DNA from: Leptospira haakeii
Lineage (GTDB): Bacteria > Spirochaetota > Leptospiria > Leptospirales > Leptospiraceae
NCBI RefSeq assembly: GCF_002812045.1
Contig: NZ_NPEG01000017.1
Location: 1-64,000, forward strand
Reading direction: 5' to 3'
DNA: 64,000 nt
Positions 35,723 to 46,528 of this stretch are shown here, in pieces. Positions within the stretch are counted from its first letter, which is position 1; every line of letters begins with the position of its first letter. Below the pieces are notes generated by a model. The model made no database searches and was not told the origin of the DNA. It was given only the letters and a program-made list of their open reading frames with translations. The position numbers and the translations under genes are program-made.

Positions 35723-37294
35723 CTATTGAACTACCAATCTCTTGGACTGCTCCGAAAGTTCTTCCAAGCTGGCTCTCATTCTATTTGAACCTTCGGAGAT
35801 AACATTCGAAGATTGTTCAATGGAAGAAAGAGCCTGGACCACTTCTTTGGTTCCATTCTTTTGTTCGCTCGCAATAGATTCAATCTGTCTGGATAGATCG
35901 AATAGTTCTCGGAAAGATTTTAAGAAGGACTCATGGATTTTTCCTTGGTTTTCCACTCTGGATCTTAATTGGTTGAGGTTATCTACTACCGAAGTAAATC
36001 CGGATTCTTGTACGGAAACTTTTCGTTTTGTTTCTTCCGCTGCGGTGTTTCCGTTTGTAATTAGTTTTGCGGCTTCTCCGATAATTTTAGAGATTGTAGC
36101 TGCGTTTTCGGAAGCGCTGTCTGCAAGTTTTGCGACTTCTTGTGCTACTACCGCAAATCCTTTTCCATGTTCTCCCGCTCTTGCCGCCTCTATGGACGCA
36201 TTTAATGCGAGTAAGTTAGTTCTGTCAGCGATCTCTCTCATGATATCGTTCACATCCTGCACTTTTTGGAAGGACTTACTTACTTCTCCGAAATTGTTTC
36301 CTAATACTTCCATTGCTCCGGAAACATCTTTACTATAACCTTTGGATTCTTCCGTTGTCTTGGACAATGAGTCAGTCGAAATACGTACATCTTTTAAGAT
36401 AGAGTTTAATGTATCACTTTCTTTGTTTAATTCTTCTATCTTTCCGAACTGGGCCTTAACAAATTCCGCGGCACTGTCTGTGGATGCTGCTAACTCTTCG
36501 AGTGAGGCACTGATTTGCTCCATACTGGAGACTTGGCTTTGGATCTCTGAATTCAGAGTATCCATTTCGTTTTTCATTTCTGAAGTATTTTTGTTTAGTG
36601 TAGAAGCTTCGCTAGTAATTCTGTCCTTGGCTTTCTCCGCCTCTTCACTTTTTGCCTCGGCCTCAACAGTGGACTTGATCGCTACGTCCGAAACGGAAAC
36701 TAAAAATTTTACTACTGAAGTTAGGATATGAATTCCTAAAACGAAGAATACGAGTTTTATGATCTCAAAAAATACGGAGATCTCATCGGCTTTATCGGTA
36801 TTATATTTAAATTCTATTCCGTTCAACCATGCGAAATAATCCATGGAGAATGTTCCGATCAATGCTAAATATCCGACGACCAAAGTTGTTCTTGGAGAAA
36901 GAAGAAGGCCTGAGTAAATCATCACGAAAAAATACAACATGATAAAGAACGGCATTTTTAGGTTTCCGACCATCGCTTCTTTGTTAGCTGCGTATACCGT
37001 AACCGTAATAAAGATCAGGGAATACATCAGAATGTCCAAGAATACGCATAAGGTTACGAAGGAGCCTTTTAGTTTTCCTTTTCTCGAAAGAATGATCTGA
37101 GCAACCCCATATCCGAAGATTGTAAGTTCGATCAAAAAGTTTATTAGTGTACTGTTTTGAGAACTGGTCCCTTGAGAGAATAAAGCCAGAACGTTTACTG
37201 CAAGCATTACTATCGAAAATCCGATCCGGATCCGATTAATACTGGCCGCTCCTTTCTCTGAAAAATTTGTAGTTTGTATGGAGTTTGCCGACAT
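35723..37294 (-). CDS. Orphan methyl-accepting chemotaxis protein
   Basis: The 523-residue receptor has about six predicted hydrophobic segments in residues 20-215 and no large periplasmic domain, so it probably senses within or through the membrane. A coiled coil and the signalling domain follow, with the conserved hairpin tip ([31 protein letters not shown]). No HAMP domain is obvious. It lies far from the che operon but would join the same CheA/CheW lattice. The membrane part shares its type with the receptor at 60.2 kb. Confidence 0.92.
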   Translation of the reverse strand: MSANSIQTTNFSEKGAASINRIRIGFSIVMLAVNVLALFSQGTSSQNSTLINFLIELTIFGYGVAQIILSRKGKLKGSFVTLCVFLDILMYSLIFITVTVYAANKEAMVGNLKMPFFIMLYFFVMIYSGLLLSPRTTLVVGYLALIGTFSMDYFAWLNGIEFKYNTDKADEISVFFEIIKLVFFVLGIHILTSVVKFLVSVSDVAIKSTVEAEAKSEEAEKAKDRITSEASTLNKNTSEMKNEMDTLNSEIQSQVSSMEQISASLEELAASTDSAAEFVKAQFGKIEELNKESDTLNSILKDVRISTDSLSKTTEESKGYSKDVSGAMEVLGNNFGEVSKSFQKVQDVNDIMREIADRTNLLALNASIEAARAGEHGKGFAVVAQEVAKLADSASENAATISKIIGEAAKLITNGNTAAEETKRKVSVQESGFTSVVDNLNQLRSRVENQGKIHESFLKSFRELFDLSRQIESIASEQKNGTKEVVQALSSIEQSSNVISEGSNRMRASLEELSEQSKRLVVQ

Positions 37295-37438
37295 TATTTT
37301 TTGCCTTTCTAATTCTAACGGAGTGATCCGAATATACGAATGGCCGAGATGGTTCGGCCAATACTGTTCGACTTCTAAAAACGAAAAAACTACACAGTTG
37401 TAATCCGAATAGGAAAAACGAGTCTTCGGATTGTTAGC

Positions 37439-38257
37439 TTATGCGATTTTTTCGTTCCTACTTCTAAACAAAAAGAATGTTAAAGATAGTCCAAAACAAG
37501 TAATCAGTAAACCCAAAAGGTCTAGCCAAAGAGGTTGTAGGACCTGAATTTTTCCGGCAATCGGCGCCGAAAAACCCGGGATTTCCAGTTGTAGTCCGTG
37601 CAGAACGATAAGAGGGATCCCGTTAAAAACGGCATGGATTAAAATAGAGTTCCAGATTGAATCTGTCTTATACACTACCCAAGCCATATAGATCCCGAGG
37701 ATACTGGATCCAATAAATTGCCAAGGATTCAAGTGGATCAGCCCAAATAATAAAGAAGAGATAATAAAAGAAGAAGATACTGAAAAGTATTTCAATAATC
37801 TATCTAAGATCACTCCCCTGAACATAAGCTCTTCCGTGATCGGTGCTACGACCGAAAGTAAAACCACTGATAAGAATATATTCTCTCCATCAAATAATCC
37901 TTGGAATAAGTTTATGATGAAGTCCGGCTTAGGGACTAACATAGAAAACAAATTATCCACTTCGGAAAGAAGAAACGAAAAACCAATCGCAGTGATCGCA
38001 AAACTAAGCGCCTCAAGCGGTTTGAAAGGATTCAGGCGCAAAACTTCGGAATATTCTTTTCGGGAAATTTTAAGCCCGATCCAAATTGCGAGTCCGAAAG
38101 AAGCCGAGTTCCCTATCGCAGTGATAACCTTTGCATCTAAATTCAATTTTGTAAGGGACTGAAGGATCGCAAAAAAGATCCCTATTCCAAAACCTGTAAT
38201 TAAAACTAAGAAGCAAAGACCGACTGCTCCCAAGAGTGAATGATTTCTATTTTCCAC
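37439..38257 (-). CDS. CPBP-family intramembrane protease
   Basis: The 272-residue polytopic membrane protein has about eight hydrophobic segments. The family signature is present: APITEELMFRGVILDRL (EExxxR, the catalytic Glu pair) and later HLNPWQFIGSSILG and NSILIHAVFNG, supplying the conserved His/Asn. Members are type II CAAX-prenyl endopeptidase relatives (Abi) that cut inside the membrane or act in bacteriocin self-immunity. Substrate unknown. It follows the receptor gene region on the same strand with its own spacer. Confidence 0.9.
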   Translation of the reverse strand: MENRNHSLLGAVGLCFLVLITGFGIGIFFAILQSLTKLNLDAKVITAIGNSASFGLAIWIGLKISRKEYSEVLRLNPFKPLEALSFAITAIGFSFLLSEVDNLFSMLVPKPDFIINLFQGLFDGENIFLSVVLLSVVAPITEELMFRGVILDRLLKYFSVSSSFIISSLLFGLIHLNPWQFIGSSILGIYMAWVVYKTDSIWNSILIHAVFNGIPLIVLHGLQLEIPGFSAPIAGKIQVLQPLWLDLLGLLITCFGLSLTFFLFRSRNEKIA

Positions 38258-38286
38258 GGATTAACATAACCTAATAAGACCTGGAT

Positions 38287-38970
38287 TTAAGCCGGAAGTC
38301 TTTTTCCGTCCAACCAGCCGGCTACCCAAGCAAGAAGACCATAACCAATTATTCCTTGGATTCCGAGCTCAGAAACACTAACAGGAGGAGGGAAGAATGG
38401 AGTCGCAATTGCTAAAATCAAAAGTATTCCACCAAAGATCTGCATTCCGTATTTTCCGCCGAATGTTGGGCCCGGTTTGGTCGCTCTAAAATATAAGATC
38501 AAACCGATCAGAGTAAGAGTTACTTCTGTCGCGATGGAAAGAGTTCTATTATGCCAAAGGCCGAATCCTATTTTAGGACCTGAATCAAATAGAATAGGCA
38601 GATCCTTTGTGTGCATAGGAAGATCCAGGAAATAATGAGAAAGAACAGTTAAACCGATGAGTCCTGAAATTTTATTCTTTAAAGAATCTGAATATGGTTT
38701 GGATCTTAAAAAAACGAATTTGAATATAAGAAAACATAAGATAGACCAGCCAATTCCACCAACTAAACTGTGGGTGATTGGCATATAATAAAGATCAAAA
38801 TTATTTACTTCTGTAAAACCTGGAACGAATCTTACACCTTCGATCCCGAATAATATAAAGATCATAAACAGGATATCTACGAACTGAACTCCCACAAAAC
38901 TCGCCCAAAGAGGAGTTTTAGGTTCCGCTTTTTTAGAAGCGAAAGAAACGCTATAATGTCCTATAAACAT
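38287..38970 (-). CDS. YdjM-like membrane metal-dependent hydrolase
   Basis: About 227 residues starting MFIGHYSVSFASKK; an in-frame TTG at 39006 is an alternative without a ribosome-binding site. Six hydrophobic segments carry the family's polar residues: GHYSVSFA, FVDILFM, PITHSLVGG and LSHYFLDLPMH, the His/Asp pattern of the YdjM/LexA-binding inner-membrane hydrolase group. No function is established for most members. It is adjacent to the CPBP protease gene, with 29 bases between them. Confidence 0.8.
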   Translation of the reverse strand: MFIGHYSVSFASKKAEPKTPLWASFVGVQFVDILFMIFILFGIEGVRFVPGFTEVNNFDLYYMPITHSLVGGIGWSILCFLIFKFVFLRSKPYSDSLKNKISGLIGLTVLSHYFLDLPMHTKDLPILFDSGPKIGFGLWHNRTLSIATEVTLTLIGLILYFRATKPGPTFGGKYGMQIFGGILLILAIATPFFPPPVSVSELGIQGIIGYGLLAWVAGWLDGKRLPA

Positions 38971-39066
38971 AAATTTGCCCCAAGGCCGAAGATCCAGCCG
39001 GAGCAAAGGATCTAGGAAATCTAAAAAAAGGCAAGAGGGAATCTGAAATGAAGTTCTTTGGAAAAA

Positions 39067-39717
39067 TTAAAATTGGTTAGGCTCGTGTTTTTCGCCGTTG
39101 ATTAATTTGCCTAAAAGTCTGTTTTCTCTATCTATAAATGAATCAATGAACGGTTGTAAATCTTTGATCTTTGAAGATAGGTTATAACCTGCTTCCATGG
39201 TATCCACTAAGGAAGTGGCTCCTACCATAGATGCTGCAACTTTGATCGGCGCCATGATAAGTTTTACCATAGGAAGTTTGGAAAGAGAAAAGAAAAATTT
39301 TAGAGTATCTCCCACCATTCCTATCTGGGTTCTTCTTTCGTCAAATCTGCCGGTCGCACCTAAAGCTGCGTAAAGGCTTTCTTGAGGAATTTCTCCATTC
39401 TCAATTAGATTGTTTTCGATTACAACTTTTGCAGTATCAAAATCCAAAGAATCGGTGAGTTTGTTTAGTAGAATAATCTGATGGATGTTATCGGTCATGG
39501 ACTTACCCGCGACCGTTTTTAATTTTTCGTACAAACTTTCGAGTGCATTATCTCTTTCTTCCTTGTTGGTAGGAGCATAGAGATTGTTTTCGAAAAAGGA
39601 GGGGATTCCGTCGTATCCCTTAATTGATGTTAAAAGATCCGAATACGTATGACGCAATCTTTCGATTGTGGATCTGACGACGGCAAGACGAACTGGTTCG
39701 AGTTCTTTCAGATCCAT
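39067..39717 (-). CDS. FFLEELY-motif-like protein
   Basis: The product is 216 residues from the ATG at 39717; an in-frame TTG at 39729 is less likely. The first half (RLRHTYSDLLTS, then PSFFENNLYAPTNKEERDNALE and LLNKLTDSLDFD) follows the pattern of FFLEELY-motif proteins, helical soluble proteins of unknown function. The second half has a hydrophobic segment (LSKLPMVKLIMAPIKVAASMVGATSL). Recognition rests on memory of that family's motif, with Asn-Asn where Glu-Glu is usual, so the call is moderate. Confidence 0.6.
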   Translation of the reverse strand: MDLKELEPVRLAVVRSTIERLRHTYSDLLTSIKGYDGIPSFFENNLYAPTNKEERDNALESLYEKLKTVAGKSMTDNIHQIILLNKLTDSLDFDTAKVVIENNLIENGEIPQESLYAALGATGRFDERRTQIGMVGDTLKFFFSLSKLPMVKLIMAPIKVAASMVGATSLVDTMEAGYNLSSKIKDLQPFIDSFIDRENRLLGKLINGEKHEPNQF

Positions 39718-39804
39718 TTCTGTTAACAACGAACTTGGTGTTTCACGGTTCCTAGGTCAATTGAAAAAAAATAGAAGTTCGGCCGGCGGAATATTGAAAA
39801 AGAA

Positions 39805-40470
39805 TTATTCCTTAGAGACCAAAGCGTTTTCTTTCAAGTTACCAGGAAGTTTTTTCATGGATTTTTCCGCGTCTTCTTTGGACGGAAAATTTCCCATACG
39901 GACAGTAAAATAACCATTCTTGGTTTTTTTCACGTAAGACTTCCCACCTAAAGACGACTTGAGTTCATCTGCCTTCTCTTTGGTTTTGAAAGCCGCTACT
40001 TGAACGAAGAAATCGTTATCAGCTTTATGGACAGCCGCCTTACGAGGGGAAGTATGGATTGACTTCTTGGATTCCCTTTCTTTCCGGACTAATTTTTTTT
40101 CAGGATGGGAAGAAGATGGAGCTTCTACTTCTATTTTAGACGGTTCTTCTTTTTTTGCGGGAGAAACTTCGGATCTTAGATCCACAACTTCTGCTCCGGG
40201 AGGAAGATTTCTAAATTTAACTTCTTCTTCTTTTTTAATTGTAGATATTGCAGAAGATTCTTCCATCGCTTGGTTCACAGTGGAAGAAGATAAGGATTGT
40301 ATATTGTCTCTATTGGAGTTCAGAGCCAGGTCATCTTGGACTTGGCCTCTCTTTCTACCTACGGAAACTCCTAAGAAGAAGAATGAAAAAAGAAGTCCCA
40401 CTAAAAATAGAGAGAGTAGGGAGATCCTTTTATTATCTAGATTGATGACGTAGAAAACTTTTTCCTTCAT
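39805..40470 (-). CDS. SPOR-domain membrane protein
   Basis: The 221-residue protein has a short cytoplasmic start, one membrane segment (LLSLFLVGLLFSFFFLGVSVG), a Ser/Glu/Lys-rich periplasmic linker and a C-terminal SPOR domain (DFFVQVAAFKTKEKADELKSSL, then YFTVRMGNFPSKEDAEKSMKKL). SPOR domains bind denuded glycan strands at the division site. Translation begins inside coaE: the two frames overlap by four bases (ATGA), implying coupling. Probable role in division or wall remodelling, inferred from the domain. Confidence 0.9.
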   Translation of the reverse strand: MKEKVFYVINLDNKRISLLSLFLVGLLFSFFFLGVSVGRKRGQVQDDLALNSNRDNIQSLSSSTVNQAMEESSAISTIKKEEEVKFRNLPPGAEVVDLRSEVSPAKKEEPSKIEVEAPSSSHPEKKLVRKERESKKSIHTSPRKAAVHKADNDFFVQVAAFKTKEKADELKSSLGGKSYVKKTKNGYFTVRMGNFPSKEDAEKSMKKLPGNLKENALVSKE

Positions 40471-41093
40471 TTCATTCTTCCTTTTAACTCAGCGTACAAA
40501 TATTCGCATTCTTTACGAAGGTCCTGTAAATCCCCTGTGTTCTTAATGGAATAGTCGGCCTTCTTTGCTTTTTCCTGAAGTGAAAGCTGGCTTTTTGCCC
40601 TGGCTTCCGCTTCATCTCTGCTGATCCCGTCCCTTTTTACTGTTCTTTCAATGGAAACTTCTGGGTCGGAGATCACACATACAGTAGCATCACAAAGTGT
40701 ATAAGAGTCCGTTTCGAATAGAAGTGGGACCTCCCACAATACCAGGTCACCTTGTTTCAGGCTACCCAGGACTCCTAAAAACTCCTTACGTATCCTTGGA
40801 TGGGTCAGAGAGTTTAGGATCTTCAGTTTTTCGGGATTACCGAACACCAATTTTGCGATCCTTTTTCGATCTATCTTACCGGACTCATCCAGAATTTCAG
40901 CACCCAAGGAATCTATCAGTTCCTTAGAGATCGGGCTGTCCGGATCCGTATATTTACGTGCAATCTCGTCAGCACTGATCCTAACTCCGCCCAGCTCTTC
41001 CAAGATCCGAGCGGCAGTGGATTTGCCTCCACCGATCATCCCAGTGATCCCGACAAGAAAAGCCTCGTCAGTTCTAAGAGAGGACCGAGTCAT
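40467..41093 (-). CDS. coaE: Dephospho-CoA kinase
   Basis: The 208-residue P-loop kinase catalyses the last step of coenzyme A synthesis. It shows GITGMIGGGKSTAARIL (Walker A), RISADEIARKY, LTHPRIRKEFL, WEVPLLFE and a lid region RDGISRDEAEAR. Size and motif order match the family. It is the first gene of a minus-strand unit with the SPOR gene, and may also head the genes after it. The N-terminal 13 residues precede the Walker motif as usual. Confidence 0.95.
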   Translation of the reverse strand: MTRSSLRTDEAFLVGITGMIGGGKSTAARILEELGGVRISADEIARKYTDPDSPISKELIDSLGAEILDESGKIDRKRIAKLVFGNPEKLKILNSLTHPRIRKEFLGVLGSLKQGDLVLWEVPLLFETDSYTLCDATVCVISDPEVSIERTVKRDGISRDEAEARAKSQLSLQEKAKKADYSIKNTGDLQDLRKECEYLYAELKGRMK

Positions 41094-41222
41094 TGGGAAA
41101 GATTATACAAAAAGGCTTTTTAGTACAAGCTTTTTAAGAATCTCTCATGTAAGTTATGCTTGGGTAGAAGAGGAGAATAAATCTCTTTCCAAAAGATCTA
41201 TACTTGATAGAGCAGTAGAATC

Positions 41223-41462
41223 ATGAAATACTTGGAAACTTCTCAAATCATCCCAGCTAAGGGGATGTCTTACACAATGTATGAAATCGAAGGGGAGGAC
41301 CAGATTTTACGGATGCTTACTTATATCCCGGACACGGATGAGATACATATATATCCAAAACCGCCGGTAAAAAAATTATATAAGCCCGAACTTTGCAAAC
41401 AAGTGGAAGATCTGGTATTTACGGAATTATGGAAACTCGGAGAGGAAAGGAAGAACGGATAA
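41223..41462 (+). CDS. Small protein of unknown function (79 residues)
   Basis: I do not recognise this protein. It begins MKYLETSQIIPAKGMSYTM and continues with acidic and aromatic residues (YEIEGEDQILRMLTYIPDTDEIHIYPKPPVKK), suggesting a compact beta-rich fold. There is no signal peptide. The frame is clean and the region carries no competing gene. It lies divergent from coaE and just before tRNA-Phe on the opposite strand. Confidence 0.6.
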   Translation: MKYLETSQIIPAKGMSYTMYEIEGEDQILRMLTYIPDTDEIHIYPKPPVKKLYKPELCKQVEDLVFTELWKLGEERKNG

Positions 41463-41469
41463 GTGCATC

Positions 41470-41542
<73 letters not shown>

Positions 41543-41582
41543 GAACGCAAGAACCAAAATACTGAGCCGGGCCTAGGCGTCA

Positions 41583-42284
41583 ATGGAAAATTCTGATCTG
41601 GGCTTCGTCTCCCGATTCGATACCGCTCAGACGGTTCTTGCCAGAGAAAAAATGGTAAGAACACAAATCTCGGATAGGGGAATCAAAGACCCGAACTTAC
41701 TCTCAGCATTCTTAAAAATTCCCAGACATATCTTCCTTCCCGAAAAAATCAGAGAACATTCTTACGAAGATAAAGCGGTCCCGATTGGGGAAGAGCAAAC
41801 CATTTCCCAACCATATATAGTCGCTTACATTACCGATCAACTCCAGGTGAGATCCGGAGATATAATTTTAGAAATAGGCACAGGTTCCGGATATTTAGCT
41901 GCAATTTTGGATTTGCTTGGAGCGAGACTATTGTCTTTAGAAATAGTGCCTGAATTATACGAGAGATCTTTGGGAGTTTTGGAAGATTGGTCTCCGGGAT
42001 TTACCAAAAGAAATAAGATCTTACTCGGAGACGCGTTATTACTCACCCAAACCAAAGGAAAATTTTCCAAGTTTGTATCTTCTGCATGTTTTCCAAAAAC
42101 TCCGGGACCAGGAAGTTTCCTTTTCGAATCACTCCCGGAAGAAGGGATTGCGGTTCTTCCGGTAGAATGGAAAGAAGAAGTCCAACTACTTCTTACTTTA
42201 AGAAAAAAACAAAATCGATTTGAAGAAACAAATCGATTGCCTGTGAAGTTTGTACCACTCTTGGGAAGAATAGATTTAGTTTAA
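41583..42284 (+). CDS. pcm: Protein-L-isoaspartate O-methyltransferase
   Basis: The 233-residue enzyme repairs isoaspartyl residues in aged proteins using S-adenosylmethionine. It shows MVRTQISDRGIKDPNLLSAFLKIPRHIFLP, the substrate loop EEQTISQPYIVAYITDQL and the SAM motif ILEIGTGSGYLAAIL. These are characteristic of the family. The C-terminal part (YERSLGVLEDWS onward) is more diverged. It ends head-on against the downstream porin gene with one base between stops. Confidence 0.93.
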   Translation: MENSDLGFVSRFDTAQTVLAREKMVRTQISDRGIKDPNLLSAFLKIPRHIFLPEKIREHSYEDKAVPIGEEQTISQPYIVAYITDQLQVRSGDIILEIGTGSGYLAAILDLLGARLLSLEIVPELYERSLGVLEDWSPGFTKRNKILLGDALLLTQTKGKFSKFVSSACFPKTPGPGSFLFESLPEEGIAVLPVEWKEEVQLLLTLRKKQNRFEETNRLPVKFVPLLGRIDLV

Positions 42285-42285
42285 T

Positions 42286-43179
42286 TTAGATCTCATGTTT
42301 ATAGCCGAATCTATATTGGGTTCCGCCTAAAACTTGAGGGTAGGCGACACTTGGTGCGAGACCAACCATCCCACCTTCTGAACTAGGATGAGCAATTCCA
42401 TACTTGAAGGAAAACAAAGTTTCCATTTCCATATATACATGTCCTTTATCCGATATTCTTGCCTGCGCTCCTATTAACCAATTGGGTGCGATCCCGGAGA
42501 CATTAAATTTTGTTTTTTCCCAATTCGCAGAAGGAGCTGTTCCATCTGCAACTAAACCTAGAACAGTACTATCTGTAATACCTGCATTGACCAAAAATTC
42601 GTGCACATCATTCAAACGATTATTACCTGCTAGGCTCCATCCACCTTTGAAATAATGAACTCCTGCGCCGATATAAATGGAAGCATCTTCAGAAACTGAA
42701 AGTTTGATCCCTACGTTAACCGGGACCTGGATAGCATTATAGTCCCAGGTCATATGATAGAAAGATTGTCCTGCAAATTTTGCTTCCGTATCTCCTCCCA
42801 TAACTTTACGAGTGTAGTGAGCATTTACTCTCCAGAAGAAAGCCTTCCCGAAATCCTGCTCATATCCTAAAGAAAGAGTGAGTCCTGTCATTCCTCCGTT
42901 TGTTTTGGCACTGATCAAACCATTGGAAGAATGTTGTAATGTGAGCAAACGATTTTCAGCAATGACTGCTCGACGTGGAAGAACTCCTGGAGTTCCGTCT
43001 GTTGCGGTTGTTTTATAGTTGGTAGAAGAATCCAAACCGTCCGTAGAGATTGTACTTCCTAAATCTCCCAAATCGAATTGTAGTCCTGCACTACCCATCA
43101 CATATGATTTTGCATTTAAATAGATTCCAGGCATTAGGAAAAGAAGGATCAGAAATATTCTTCCGATGGTTTGTATCAT
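42286..43179 (-). CDS. OmpL1-like outer-membrane porin, second copy
   Basis: The 297-residue protein has a signal peptide (cleavage near LNAKS) and the sequence features I know from OmpL1: GSAGLQFDLGDLGSTISTDGLD, LPRRAVIAENRLLTLQHSS, GYEQDFGKAFFWRVNAHYTRKVMGGD, GAGVHYFKGGWSLAGNNRL and the C-terminal GGTQYRFGYKHEI. It should form a beta-barrel porin in the outer membrane. It is about three-quarters identical by eye to the adjacent upstream paralogue. CGGAGA provides the ribosome-binding site. The 3' end lies one base from pcm, with no terminator seen. Confidence 0.9.
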   Translation of the reverse strand: MIQTIGRIFLILLFLMPGIYLNAKSYVMGSAGLQFDLGDLGSTISTDGLDSSTNYKTTATDGTPGVLPRRAVIAENRLLTLQHSSNGLISAKTNGGMTGLTLSLGYEQDFGKAFFWRVNAHYTRKVMGGDTEAKFAGQSFYHMTWDYNAIQVPVNVGIKLSVSEDASIYIGAGVHYFKGGWSLAGNNRLNDVHEFLVNAGITDSTVLGLVADGTAPSANWEKTKFNVSGIAPNWLIGAQARISDKGHVYMEMETLFSFKYGIAHPSSEGGMVGLAPSVAYPQVLGGTQYRFGYKHEI

Positions 43180-43388
43180 GAACTGTCTCCGAGCTGAGTT
43201 TTAAACATTTTCACTGGAAATGTATACACTCCAAGGCAGCTATCGTTTTTTTGTTTTGGCTTATTACATGATCGTTATGTAATAAAATTTCGGAGAAGGT
43301 GTTTATACCCTCAGGGATGGGGGAACTTATATTTCGCTTATTAATTTAGGGAAAAAGGAGAGTTTTAAGGAAAGGAAGTGAAAATAAA

Positions 43389-43414
43389 AAAGGCCCTCCT
43401 TGCGGAGAGCCTTT
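43389..43414 (-). terminator. Rho-independent terminator of ompL1 copy 1
   Basis: On the minus strand AAAGGCTCTCC-GCAA-GGAGGGCCTTTTTT forms a G+C-rich stem with a tetraloop and a T-run, 24 bases after the porin stop. It separates the two tandem porin genes into independent transcripts. Confidence 0.88.
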
Positions 43415-43437
43415 GCATACAAACAAAAATCTAAGAA

Positions 43438-44337
43438 TTAGATCTCGTGTTTGTATCCGAATCTGTACTGGTTTCCACCAAGAACTTGAGGATAAGCAAC
43501 GGAAGGTGCTAAACCTTGCGCTCCACCTTGTGATCTTGGGTGACCGATACCATATTTGAAGGAGAAAAGAGTTTCAACTTCCATATACAGAGAGCCTTTA
43601 TCGGAAATTTTAGTTTGAGCTCCGAGTAACCAGTTTGGAGCAACTCCAGAAACTTGGAAGGTTGTTTTTTCGTAGTTCGCAGCTGGATCGGTTCCGTCAG
43701 CAACGAGTCCTAATAAAGTACTTGGAACTGATGGTCCAAGACCTGCTAAAAAATCATGGACAGCGCTTAATCTGTTATTTCCTGCTAAACTCCATCCACC
43801 ATTGAAGTAGTGAACCCCTGCTCCGATGTAGAAGGATGTATCTTCAGTAACAGACATTTTGATACCTACGTTTACTGGAACTTGAACTGCATGGTAGTCC
43901 CAAGTAATATCGTAGAAACTTTGTCCTGCGAATTTTGCAGTAGTATCTCCACCCATAACTTTACGAGTGTAGTGTGCATTTACTCTCCAGAAGAAAGCTT
44001 TTCCGAAATCTTGCTCATATCCTAAGGAAAGAACAAGACCTGTCATTGCGCCGCTGGTTTTAGCGCTGATCAGTCCGTTTGTAGTGTGCTGTAAGCTTAA
44101 CAAACGGTTTTCAGGGATGATTGCACGACGAGGAAGAACTCCTGTTGTAGTTCCTTTGGAATCGACAGTTGCATAATTTCCAGATGCATCCAAACCGTCA
44201 GTTGCAATTGTATCGCCCAATGATCCAAGGTCAAATTGAAGACCGAGGCCTCCAGTGATGTAAGACTTTGCGCTTAAGCCGAATGAAGAACAAAGTACGG
44301 CGAAAACTAGCAAAGCTTTCGTGATGTTACGAACCAT
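43438..44337 (-). CDS. ompL1: OmpL1-like outer-membrane porin, first copy
   Basis: The 299-residue protein begins MVRNITKALLVFAVLCSSFGLSAKS, closely following the OmpL1 signal peptide. The barrel shows GLGLQFDLGSLGDTIATDGLDA, LPRRAIIPENRLLSLQHTT, GYEQDFGKAFFWRVNAHYTRKV and ends GGNQYRFGYKHEI. Strong ribosome-binding site AAGGAG. OmpL1 is a surface-exposed leptospiral porin; small-solute diffusion is its expected job. This copy has its own terminator and is the better match to the known protein. The second copy lies just downstream on the same strand. Confidence 0.92.
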   Translation of the reverse strand: MVRNITKALLVFAVLCSSFGLSAKSYITGGLGLQFDLGSLGDTIATDGLDASGNYATVDSKGTTTGVLPRRAIIPENRLLSLQHTTNGLISAKTSGAMTGLVLSLGYEQDFGKAFFWRVNAHYTRKVMGGDTTAKFAGQSFYDITWDYHAVQVPVNVGIKMSVTEDTSFYIGAGVHYFNGGWSLAGNNRLSAVHDFLAGLGPSVPSTLLGLVADGTDPAANYEKTTFQVSGVAPNWLLGAQTKISDKGSLYMEVETLFSFKYGIGHPRSQGGAQGLAPSVAYPQVLGGNQYRFGYKHEI

Positions 44338-44683
44338 TTAAATAGCTCCTTAAACTTTTCGTATAGTAGAGTGGTTTTTCACCTGGACCATTTATGTCTA
44401 TAGCTGGGCCCAAGCATTGGACAGGACAATAGCGATGCGGACCTGGGTGTCAAACAGATATTCCGTATAAAATAAAAAAGTCCGTTATAAGGGATTTTAT
44501 TTTGAACATTTGTTGTAAAAAATAAACATTCACTTCCTCTTCCGAGCGACTCTTAACATGTGTTCGTTTATTTTGATTTTATAAACTTTGATAAAAATCA
44601 GTGAATTTTCTATCACGAATTCGAGTGAAGAGTTTAGGAAAAACTCCTTGCAAGACTAGAATTTAGGAATCCAATGGAGAAGA
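44338..44683. other. Divergent intergenic region
   Basis: About 345 bases between divergent ompL1 and the thiC leader. It must hold both promoters. It is AT-rich in its middle (44470-44600); I find no frame with a ribosome-binding site and no clear palindrome. Confidence 0.4.
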
Positions 44684-44762
44684 ACCGTTGGGGGTGGGAC
44701 CAAAAGTCTCTGAGAGAGTCCCCGGAACCTGATCAGGATAATGCCTGCGAAGGGAAACGGAA
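44684..44762 (+). promoter_or_regulatory. TPP riboswitch (THI box)
   Basis: The leader contains GGGGTGGGACC, CTGAGAGAGTCCCCGGAA and the highly conserved CCTGATCAGGATAATGCC, then TGCGAAGGGAA, in the correct order and spacing for a thiamine-pyrophosphate aptamer. It sits about 125 bases before thiC. TPP binding is expected to repress thiC. Confidence 0.95.
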
Positions 44763-44785
44763 AAAAACAAACGCCCGAGATCCAG

Positions 44786-46477
<1,692 letters not shown>

Positions 46478-46528
46478 CTTGACCTTTCCAAAGAAATTTG
46501 GAATCTTGGATCGGCTTAACGGATTCGT

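Noticed and set aside
35742..36731. Two long open frames (198 and 129 codons) on the plus strand
   Set aside because: They lie antisense to the signalling domain of a receptor gene; coiled-coil codon use leaves the opposite strand open. No ribosome-binding site and Ser/Phe-rich nonsense composition.
42286..44337. Tandem porins as an assembly duplication
   Set aside because: The two copies differ throughout, including in silent positions and loops, and have different flanks, so they are real paralogues.
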